Assembly: GCA_900550195.1 (NCBI GenBank)
Contig: URRB01000021.1
Location: forward strand, 1-43,466
Source of the DNA: an uncultured Collinsella sp.
GTDB lineage: Bacteria > Actinomycetota > Coriobacteriia > Coriobacteriales > Coriobacteriaceae
DNA: 43,466 bases
Direction: 5' to 3'
Below are positions 37,447 through 43,466 of the stretch, one piece after another. The notes under the pieces are model-generated. The model saw nothing but the letters and a program-made list of their open reading frames with translations, was not told the DNA's origin and searched no databases. Position numbers and translations under genes: made by a program. Position 1 is the stretch's first letter; each line of letters opens with the position of its first letter.

Positions 37447-38613
37447 ATGTTCGAGAAGAGTGTCGAGGAGCTCACCGAGCTCGGCGCCCAGATCACCACG
37501 GCCGAGATTGCTCAGCAGCCCGAGCTTTGGCGTGATACGCTCAACATCTATCGCGAGAACAAGGAGGCCATCGAGGCCTTCCTGGCCGAGGCTCGCGCTA
37601 TGGGCGAGGGCCGTCTGTCCGTTGTCTTCACCGGTGCCGGTACGTCCGACTACGTTGGCGATACCTGCGCCCCGTACCTGCGTCACGCTGGCAACACTGA
37701 TCTCTACGACTTTAAGCCCATCGCCACGACCGACATCGTGAGCGCCCCGCGCGACTTCCTACGCGCCGAGGATCCCACGCTCGTGGTTTCCTTTGCCCGC
37801 TCTGGCAACAGCCCCGAGAGCCTTGCCGCCGTTGCCGTTGCCAAGGAGCTCGTCCACAACGTCAAGTTCCTCAACATCACCTGCGCTCCCGAGGGCAAGC
37901 TCGCCGTCGAGTCTGCCGATGATCCCAACGCGCTGACGCTGCTCATTCCGCGCGCCAACGACAAGGGCTTCGCCATGACCGGTTCTTATTCCTGCATGAC
38001 CCTGCTCTCCACCCTTATTTTTGACACTGCCTCTGACGAGCAGAAGGCCGAGTGGGTCGAGACCATCGCCAAGATGGGCGAGGAGGTCATCTCCCGTGAG
38101 CCCGAGATCGCCGATTACCTGGCTGGCGACTTCAACCGCGTGACCTACTTGGGTTCTGGCTCCTTCGGTGGCCTTGCCCAGGAGAGCCAGCTCAAGATCC
38201 TTGAGCTCGCTCACGGTCTGGTCGCTACTTCCTACGACACCTCCATGGGCTATCGTCACGGACCTAAGTCCTTCGTCGACGATAAGACGCTCGTCTTCGT
38301 GTTCGTCAACAACGACGCCTACACCCGTCAGTACGACATCGACATCCTCAACGAGATCGGTGGCGACGAAATCGCTCAGCACACCATCGCCGTTCAGCAG
38401 GAAGGTGCCACCGTCTACGAGGGCGAGTCCTTCACCTTTAAGGGCTACGAGGCACTTCCCGAGGGCTACCTTGCTCTGCCGTTCGTGATGTTTGCCCAGG
38501 CTATCAGCCTGCTCAACTCCGTGCGCGTGGGCAACACGCCCGACACGCCGAGCCCCACTGGCACGGTCAACCGCGTGGTTAAGGGCGTGACGATTCACCC
38601 CTTCACCGCTTAA
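37447..38613 (+). CDS. agaS: SIS-domain sugar isomerase/deaminase, AgaS family
   Basis: A 388-residue protein with two SIS domains. The first has VVFTGAGTSDYVGDTC (about residues 59-74) and SFARSGNSPESLA; the second has LGSGSFGGLAQESQLKILEL and YRHGPKSFVDD. AgaS converts galactosamine 6-phosphate to tagatose 6-phosphate plus ammonia in the GalNAc pathway. The gene is controlled by a TATAAT promoter with a GntR-type operator and ends in a terminator at 38632-38668. Assignment to a ketose/aldose isomerase with another hexosamine substrate remains possible. Confidence 0.9.
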   Translation: MFEKSVEELTELGAQITTAEIAQQPELWRDTLNIYRENKEAIEAFLAEARAMGEGRLSVVFTGAGTSDYVGDTCAPYLRHAGNTDLYDFKPIATTDIVSAPRDFLRAEDPTLVVSFARSGNSPESLAAVAVAKELVHNVKFLNITCAPEGKLAVESADDPNALTLLIPRANDKGFAMTGSYSCMTLLSTLIFDTASDEQKAEWVETIAKMGEEVISREPEIADYLAGDFNRVTYLGSGSFGGLAQESQLKILELAHGLVATSYDTSMGYRHGPKSFVDDKTLVFVFVNNDAYTRQYDIDILNEIGGDEIAQHTIAVQQEGATVYEGESFTFKGYEALPEGYLALPFVMFAQAISLLNSVRVGNTPDTPSPTGTVNRVVKGVTIHPFTA

Positions 38614-38631
38614 TCGCGTCCCCCTGTAAGG

Positions 38632-38668
38632 GCGCCCGTCCGCTCATAACGGCGGGCGGGCGCTTTTT
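38632..38668 (+). terminator. Rho-independent terminator after agaS
   Basis: GCGCCCGTCCGC (38632-38643) pairs with GCGGGCGGGCGC (38652-38663) with one imperfect pair, followed by TTTTTG. TATAAG at 38686-38691 just beyond it could be the -10 element of nagA. Confidence 0.93.
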
Positions 38669-38730
38669 GTTTTACGTGAGCTGGGTATAAGCATCACCAC
38701 AGTCAACTGCTTTAGAAGCGAGGAGTGCAT

Positions 38731-39900
38731 ATGAGCACGTACGCAATTAAGGCTGACAAGTTCTTCTTGCCGGCAGGCCCGCAACTGGGCGGCTATCTTA
38801 TGGTCGAGGATGGCGTCTTTGGCGCCTGGCAGGCCGACGAGCCCTCTTGCGAGATTAAGGACTACACGGGATCGTGGATCGCACCGGGTATGGTCGATAC
38901 TCACATCCATGGCTTCTACAACCACTCAACTACCGATAACGATCCCGAGGGCATCGATATCAGCTCGACCGAGCTCGCCCGTCGCGGTACCACCAGCTGG
39001 CTGCCCACGACGTTCACCGATGGCGTCGAGCAGATCAAGGACGCCTGCGCCGCCATCGCTCAGGCGGACGAGGGTCGCGGCCCCGACTTCTGCGGTGCCC
39101 GCATTCAGGGCATCTACCTGGAAGGCCCCTTCTTTACCATGAAGCACGTGGGTGCGCAGAACCCCGCTTACCTGATCGATCCCTCCGAGGAGGTCTTCGA
39201 TCAGTGGCAGGAGGCTGCGGGTGGTCGCATCGTTAAGAGCGCCATGGCGGCCGAGCGCGACGGTGCCGCTGCTTATGCGGCTGCTCTGAATGCCAAGGGT
39301 GTGGTGACCAGCATCGGTCACTCCGACGCCACCTACGATGAGTGCATCGCCGCCATCAACGCCGGTGCCAGCTGCTTTACGCATACCTATAACGGTCAGC
39401 GCGGGCTGCATCACCGTGAGCCCGGTGTCGTGGGCGCTGCCATGTCCACGCCCGAGACCTACGCCGAGATCATCTGTGACGGCAAGCACGTTAACCCTGC
39501 CGCCATCAAGGCGCTGCTGCAGGCAAAGGGCTGGCAACACACGGTGCTCATCACTGACTGCCTGGGTTGCGGCGGCATGCCCGAGGGCAGCTACACCAGT
39601 GGTGGCATGGACGTCATCATGAAGGACAACCTGTGCTGGCTCGCCGACGGCAAGAGCATTGCCGGCTCGGTGCTCACGCTTGCCCAGGGCGTCAAGAACA
39701 TCGTTGACTGGGGCATCGCCAGCGCCGATATCGCCATTCGCATGGCAACCGAGGTGCCGGCACGCTCCGCGCACATCGAGGATAAGTGCGGCAGCATCAT
39801 GCCGGGTCGCGACGCCGACTTTGTCGTGTTCGACCATGAGCTTACCCTCGTCGAGACGTATGTTGGCGGCCAGAGCGTCGGCAACGCCTTTACCGAGTAA
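38731..39900 (+). CDS. nagA: N-acetylglucosamine/galactosamine-6-phosphate deacetylase
   Basis: A 389-residue amidohydrolase that removes acetate from N-acetylhexosamine 6-phosphate. The metal-site residues are in DTHIHGFYNH (about residue 57), the glutamate of YLEGPFF, the His of SIGHSDAT, the His of FTHTYNGQ, and the catalytic Asp of ITDCLGCGG. THTYNGQRGLHHREPG departs from the usual THLYNAM form. ATG at 38731 follows GAGGAG. A fragment of a second copy lies at 42629-42760. Context with agaS points to GalNAc 6-phosphate (AgaA role). Confidence 0.92.
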   Translation: MSTYAIKADKFFLPAGPQLGGYLMVEDGVFGAWQADEPSCEIKDYTGSWIAPGMVDTHIHGFYNHSTTDNDPEGIDISSTELARRGTTSWLPTTFTDGVEQIKDACAAIAQADEGRGPDFCGARIQGIYLEGPFFTMKHVGAQNPAYLIDPSEEVFDQWQEAAGGRIVKSAMAAERDGAAAYAAALNAKGVVTSIGHSDATYDECIAAINAGASCFTHTYNGQRGLHHREPGVVGAAMSTPETYAEIICDGKHVNPAAIKALLQAKGWQHTVLITDCLGCGGMPEGSYTSGGMDVIMKDNLCWLADGKSIAGSVLTLAQGVKNIVDWGIASADIAIRMATEVPARSAHIEDKCGSIMPGRDADFVVFDHELTLVETYVGGQSVGNAFTE

Positions 39901-39906
39901 CGATAG

Positions 39907-39944
39907 AAAAAAACGGCGGGCCCGAATCTGCTCGGACCCGCCGT
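39907..39944 (-). terminator. Terminator of the flavodoxin gene, possibly bidirectional
   Basis: ACGGCGGGCCCG (39913-39924) pairs with CGGACCCGCCGT (39933-39944) with one mismatch. In the leftward direction it is followed by seven T, which suits the gene ending at 39976. The same stem lies just after nagA on the plus strand but lacks a T-run there. Confidence 0.85.
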
Positions 39945-39975
39945 ATGGGTTAAACGCTCAAAAGCACCTTCACAG

Positions 39976-40560
39976 TTACAGCTTGTTAGCGATCTTCTTT
40001 GCCGTGCGCTTGACGCCGGCCACCAGGCCTCCTGCAGGATGCTCCTTCTCGTATGCTAGGCGCTTCTCGCGCTTGGCGTACTCTTCGACGATGATGTCGC
40101 CATACTCGTCTTCGATCTTGTCGAAGAAGTCGACGGCGCCCTTAATTTCCTCAGCGGTCGGGTGTCCCTTTTGGACACCGCCGGTGAGTTTGAACGGCCC
40201 CCACGTATCAAAGCCGGGGCAGCCGTAGACACCCATAAAGATGGCCTGCCTCATGCGGCAGATGCCATCGATATCCTTGCCGTACCACTTGTTTTTGCCA
40301 CCGTAGGTCATAAGGCCAAACACCTTGTCCTGCGGCTGCAGCACGTTCGTGAGCACGCGTGCCATGTCCTTGTCGATCTCGGAGTAATAGATGCCCGTGG
40401 CGACACCGATCAGATGATATTCGTGCAGGTTGGGATACTCGTTTTTACCGAGCGTCTTCACATCGAGGGTATCGATCTCAGGGTGTGCCTCGACGATGGC
40501 GTCCACGAGCTTTTTCGTATTGCCGTGATGGCGCGAGGCGTAGAGGATGATGGTTCGCAT
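39976..40560 (-). CDS. Flavodoxin-family protein
   Basis: A 194-residue protein with an N-terminal flavodoxin-type FMN site, ILYASRHHGNTKKLVDAI (residues 4-21), and a later GLMTYGGKNKWYGKDID segment. It probably shuttles electrons or reduces small molecules in the cytoplasm. ATG at 40560 is chosen because the alignment with flavodoxins starts there and AAAGG precedes it. It interrupts the amino-sugar locus on the opposite strand and has its own terminator, so a metabolic link to that locus is not evident. Confidence 0.85.
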   Translation of the reverse strand: MRTIILYASRHHGNTKKLVDAIVEAHPEIDTLDVKTLGKNEYPNLHEYHLIGVATGIYYSEIDKDMARVLTNVLQPQDKVFGLMTYGGKNKWYGKDIDGICRMRQAIFMGVYGCPGFDTWGPFKLTGGVQKGHPTAEEIKGAVDFFDKIEDEYGDIIVEEYAKREKRLAYEKEHPAGGLVAGVKRTAKKIANKL

Positions 40561-40716
40561 AAGAAGGCCTTTCAGCTGTAGTTGCATCAATGTCTGTATG
40601 GTACCCCGTTACATGGCTGGGATACCGGACGCATCGATGAACGTGCGGGTTTGTCCTTTGGTTAGGGCCGAGACGGGTACTTGCGAGCAAAAAGCAGTTG
40701 TTCGAAAGGATGGGCA

Positions 40717-41598
40717 ATGGAATACGCTCTCTCCAACGATTCGATTTCTATTAAGGTGTCCACGGCCGGTGGTTCGTTTACCTCGATCGAGGCCGGAGGT
40801 CGCGAGTATCTGTGGCAGGGCGATCCCGCCGTGTGGTCCGGCCAGGCACCGATTTGCTTCCCGATTTGCGGAGGCTTGCGCGATAACAACGCCATGACGT
40901 TTGCCGGGCATCATGTAAAGCTCGCCCGCCATGGGTTTGCGCGCAAACAGGAGTGGAAGCTGCTGAGCCAGAGCGAGAACGAGCTGGCGATGTGCCTGGC
41001 TTCGGAGGATAACGCCGCGCTGCTGAGCGATTATCCGTACCCGTTTAAGCTTGTCGCCCGCTATACGCTTGAGGGGGATGCCGTTCGCGTCTCCTATGAG
41101 GTGACCAACGAGGGAACCGAGGACATGCCGTTCTTTATCGGCGGTCATCCCGGCTTTAGGTGTCCGCTCGATGAGGGCGAGGCCTATACGGACTACGAGT
41201 TGCGCTTTGAGAAAGACGAGGCTGCGGAGCTCTGCACCGCCGTTCCCTCGACTGGATTGATTGACGTGGCAAACCGCTCCAAGAACCCCATGGTGGGAAA
41301 GACGCTGCCCCTGTCGCACAAGCTCTTCGATTTTGCGGAGACCATCTTTGACGTGCTCGAGAGCCGTCAGGTCACGCTTTCCAAAAAGGGCGAGGACAAG
41401 GGCGTCCGCCTGAGCTTTGAGGGCTTCCCATATCTCATTGTGTGGAGTAAGCCCGAGGGCGATTTTGTGGCGGTTGAGCCTTGGGGCGGTCTCTCGACCT
41501 GCTCCGATGAGGACGACGTGCTTGAGCATAAGCGCGGCTGCCTTATCGCCAAGCCCAAGGAGACCGTCGTTCGCTCGTTCACGATTGAGATTCTGTAA
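40717..41598 (+). CDS. Aldose 1-epimerase-family protein, LacX-like
   Basis: A 293-residue galactose-mutarotase-fold protein. Candidate catalytic groups are the His pair near HHVKLARHGFAR (about residues 65-76), the His in FFIGGHPGFRCPL (about 145) and the Glu in VAVEPWGGLS. The SISIKVSTAGGSFTSIE start and overall pattern recall LacX of lactic acid bacteria, which sits in tagatose-6-phosphate operons. It lies 61 bases upstream of a LacC-type kinase, supporting a role in sugar-anomer supply. ATG at 40717 follows GAAAGG. Confidence 0.85.
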   Translation: MEYALSNDSISIKVSTAGGSFTSIEAGGREYLWQGDPAVWSGQAPICFPICGGLRDNNAMTFAGHHVKLARHGFARKQEWKLLSQSENELAMCLASEDNAALLSDYPYPFKLVARYTLEGDAVRVSYEVTNEGTEDMPFFIGGHPGFRCPLDEGEAYTDYELRFEKDEAAELCTAVPSTGLIDVANRSKNPMVGKTLPLSHKLFDFAETIFDVLESRQVTLSKKGEDKGVRLSFEGFPYLIVWSKPEGDFVAVEPWGGLSTCSDEDDVLEHKRGCLIAKPKETVVRSFTIEIL

Positions 41599-41659
41599 TT
41601 CCGTTTTGTCGACTCGTATCGCGAGGCACAAGGAGCCTGCGAGATAAGGAGCTAAAAAT

Positions 41660-42595
41660 ATGATCCTCACCGTTACGATGAACCCGTCTGTTGATACGCG
41701 CTATCAGCTCGATGAGCTCGTTATCGACGACGTCAACCGTGTGACGCCCGAAAAGACCGCCGGCGGCAAGGGCCTCAACGTGGCCCGTGTGCTGGGTCAG
41801 CTGGGCGACGACGTTGTGGCAACCGGTTTGCTCGGCGGCCACATGGGCGCCTACATGGCTGAGCTCATGGACGCCAACGGTATTAACAACGACTTTGTGC
41901 CCATCAAGGGCGAGACTCGCATTTGCCTCAATATCCTCCACGCCGGCAACCAGACCGAGCTGCTCGAGAGCGGCCCGACAATTGCCCCCGAGGAACTCGA
42001 TGCCTTTACCGCCAAGTTTACTGAGCTTGCGGGCAAGGCCGACGTCGTCACCATTTCGGGTTCGCTGCCCCGCGGCGTCGAGGCAGACTACTATGCCAAG
42101 ATCACGGGCATTGCCGAGAACGCCGGTGCCAAGGTGCTGCTCGATACCTCAGGTGCTTCGCTTGAGGCAGCGCTCAAGTCCGAGGTTAAGCCCGAGCTGG
42201 TCAAGCCTAACCTGACCGAGATCAACGGCCTTCTGGGCACGAGCTTTACCACCGACGATGTGGACGAGCTCCGCGCCGCGCTCGCCTCTGATGCCCGCTT
42301 CTCCGATATCCCCTGGGTCGTCGTGTCCATGGGCGCTGCCGGCTCCGTTGGCTTCCACAATGGCCGTGCGTTCCGCGCAAAGACGCCCGATATCCCTGCC
42401 GTTAACGCCACGGGCTCTGGTGACTCCACTATCGCTGGCTTCGCGCATGCCATTGCTGCTGGCGCAGACGACGAGACGGTGCTGCGTACCGCCAACACCT
42501 GCGGCAAGCTCAATGCCATGGATCCCATGACCGGTCATCTAGTCATGGACCGTTGGGACGAGGTCTACAACGGCGTTGTCGTGACCGAGCTGTAA
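41660..42595 (+). CDS. PfkB-family hexose-phosphate kinase (tagatose-6-phosphate kinase or 1-phosphofructokinase)
   Basis: A 311-residue ribokinase-fold enzyme. It has VTMNPSVD at the N-terminus, the GGKGLNVARVLGQLG signature (about residues 35-49), and the nucleotide/anion-hole motif NATGSGDSTIAGF with the catalytic Asp (about 255). LacC and FruK share this pattern; the neighbours AgaS, NagA and LacX favour tagatose 6-phosphate to tagatose 1,6-bisphosphate. No aldolase (LacD, GatY/KbaY) is in the window. ATG follows GATAAGGAGC. Confidence 0.88.
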   Translation: MILTVTMNPSVDTRYQLDELVIDDVNRVTPEKTAGGKGLNVARVLGQLGDDVVATGLLGGHMGAYMAELMDANGINNDFVPIKGETRICLNILHAGNQTELLESGPTIAPEELDAFTAKFTELAGKADVVTISGSLPRGVEADYYAKITGIAENAGAKVLLDTSGASLEAALKSEVKPELVKPNLTEINGLLGTSFTTDDVDELRAALASDARFSDIPWVVVSMGAAGSVGFHNGRAFRAKTPDIPAVNATGSGDSTIAGFAHAIAAGADDETVLRTANTCGKLNAMDPMTGHLVMDRWDEVYNGVVVTEL

Positions 42596-42628
42596 GGGCT
42601 TGGGCGACGGCCCCGGCATCGCTTGCTA

Positions 42629-42760
42629 GCTCATGTCGACGACAAGTGCGATAGCATTATGTCGGGGCGCGACGCCGACGTTGTCGTGTTCAATCCCGAC
42701 CTTACCCTGGTCGAGACGTATGTGGGCGGCAACAGCGTCGGTAACGCGTTTATCGAGTAG
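42629..42760 (+). pseudogene. C-terminal remnant of a second nagA gene
   Basis: Reading from about 42629, the frame encodes AHVDDKCDSIMSGRDADVVV and continues to a stop at 42758-42760. It matches the last ~43 residues of the NagA at 38731 almost throughout (both contain LTLVETYVGG and SVGNAF). The upstream 345 codons are absent and the LacC-type kinase gene ends just before it. It is a truncated duplicate, left by recombination between two deacetylase copies or by insertion of the kinase gene. There is no start codon with a ribosome site. Confidence 0.85.
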
Positions 42761-42792
42761 CCGCCAAAGAAACGATCCGAGAGGGGATTTAG

Positions 42793-43266
42793 ATGATTTA
42801 CGGTGCATTGGGCGATATCGAGGAATACCGCGGAATGCTCAAGGGCCTCGATGTGCTGATTGACTGGCTCGAGGAGAACGATCCGGCGCAGCTCGAGGTC
42901 GGCAGCCATCCGATTCTGGGCGACAAGGTCTATGCGAACGTCATGGCTCCCACGACGCGTCCCGAGGCCGAGGCTCACTATGAGACGCATCAGCGCTATC
43001 ACGACCTGCAGATCGATGTCGAGGGTCGCGAGGCCTTTAAGGTCGCTACGGGCAGCTTGACGCTGGTCCAGGAGTTTGACGAGAAGGACGACTACGATCT
43101 GGTCGATTCCGACGCCTCGATCGCCGGCGATCTTGCTGACGATAAGTTTGCACTGTTCGTTGCCGGCGAGCCTCATATGCCCACGCTCGAGTTCCCGGAC
43201 GATGGCGCGCAGCCGGTCAAGAAGATCTGCTTTAAGCTGCTTGCAGACGCTTACTGGGAGGAGTAA
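42793..43266 (+). CDS. YhcH/YjgK/YiaL-family protein (NanQ/EbgC-like)
   Basis: A 157-residue DUF386 protein with a cupin-like fold. HQRYHDLQIDVEGRE (about residues 76-90) and ALFVAGEPHMPTLEF (about 118-132) carry the conserved His/Glu-type metal or sugar contacts. In E. coli the family member NanQ (YhcH) is a sialic acid anomerase, and YiaL and EbgC occur in other sugar operons. Here it closes an amino-sugar locus, so it may open or epimerise a host-glycan sugar. ATG follows GAGAGGGGA. A terminator follows at 43325-43375. Confidence 0.88.
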   Translation: MIYGALGDIEEYRGMLKGLDVLIDWLEENDPAQLEVGSHPILGDKVYANVMAPTTRPEAEAHYETHQRYHDLQIDVEGREAFKVATGSLTLVQEFDEKDDYDLVDSDASIAGDLADDKFALFVAGEPHMPTLEFPDDGAQPVKKICFKLLADAYWEE

Positions 43267-43324
43267 CGCACTGCTCGGCTGAGCTGCTCGTCTGATGACG
43301 TGATTCCATTGAGGAGCGCGCTTG

Positions 43325-43375
43325 AGCCCCGTTAATCGCGGTTCCCTTGGGGATTGCGGTTGGCGGGGCTTTTTT
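43325..43375 (+). terminator. Rho-independent terminator after the YhcH-family gene
   Basis: AGCCCCG (43325-43331) pairs with CGGGGCT (43364-43370), with further CGC/GCG and TCCC/GGGGA pairs inside, followed by TTTTTT. Confidence 0.85.
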
Positions 43376-43466
43376 GTTGAGTAGGGGAGTTGCCGGCGGC
43401 GTTTTGCTTGGATTTATTTGCGAAGAACATCGGCTAGCCGCAGGATTGAAATCATCGACCGATAAG

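Noticed and set aside
1..43466. tRNA or rRNA genes
   Set aside because: Scanning the intergenic gaps showed no T-loop GGTTCGA context with an acceptor stem and no rRNA-like conserved blocks.

Overview
The window reads as chromosome of a high-GC anaerobic actinomycete of the Coriobacteriia, most likely Collinsella. This is inferred from gene content (several PTS loci, DegV, Mn-type pyrophosphatase, compact tmk-holB-ricT cluster), strong GC and codon bias, frequent GTG/TTG starts, and intergenic palindromes of a kind I associate with Coriobacteriia. No database search was possible. I see no tRNA, rRNA, CRISPR array, phage module or transposase.

Region 1 (1-7.0 kb) is a beta-glucoside module. 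A GntR/UTRA regulator and mannose-6-phosphate isomerase run leftward. A GH1 6-phospho-beta-glycosidase and lactose/cellobiose-type EIIC, EIIB and EIIA run rightward, followed by a ROK glucokinase. Related inverted repeats lie upstream of the GH1 gene and downstream of the PTS genes. Region 2 (7.1-12.1 kb) holds manganese-dependent pyrophosphatase, NhaA behind a structured leader that ends in a terminator, a palindromic repeat element, a small unknown protein, a PF12897-type aminotransferase and a STAS protein. Region 3 (12.2-17.4 kb) has tatA-tatC-hypA-hypB and a topoisomerase IA. Region 4 (17.5-24.3 kb) has a zinc-ribbon membrane protein, tmk-holB-ricT, comF and a candidate PD-(D/E)XK-fold protein. 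Region 5 (24.3-31.4 kb) has a 219-bp palindromic element, a leader with a putative promoter, a solute-binding lipoprotein, long-form HPF, DegV, and a four-gene run: Cys/His-tailed dehydrogenase, small membrane protein, helical-repeat protein and isocitrate dehydrogenase.

Region 6 (31.5-43.4 kb) holds a membrane-anchored chaperone-like protein, then an amino-sugar locus. A mannose-family PTS (EIIA, a YajC-like protein, EIIB, EIIC, EIID) sits behind a 550-bp regulatory region. It is followed by a GntR/UTRA regulator, AgaS, NagA, a flavodoxin on the other strand, a LacX-like epimerase, a LacC/PfkB kinase, the last ~43 codons of a second nagA, and a YhcH/NanQ-type protein. The same 13-base site precedes both the PTS operon and agaS, which links them to the GntR protein. 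The simplest reading is uptake of N-acetylgalactosamine or a related mucin sugar, deacetylation, deamination/isomerisation to a ketose 6-phosphate and phosphorylation to a bisphosphate. The required aldolase is not in the window.

The observations most worth following up are the palindromic element family, the nhaA leader, YajC inside a PTS operon, the shared GntR operator, the Cys/His-rich dehydrogenase tail, the orphan nuclease-fold protein and the nagA remnant.
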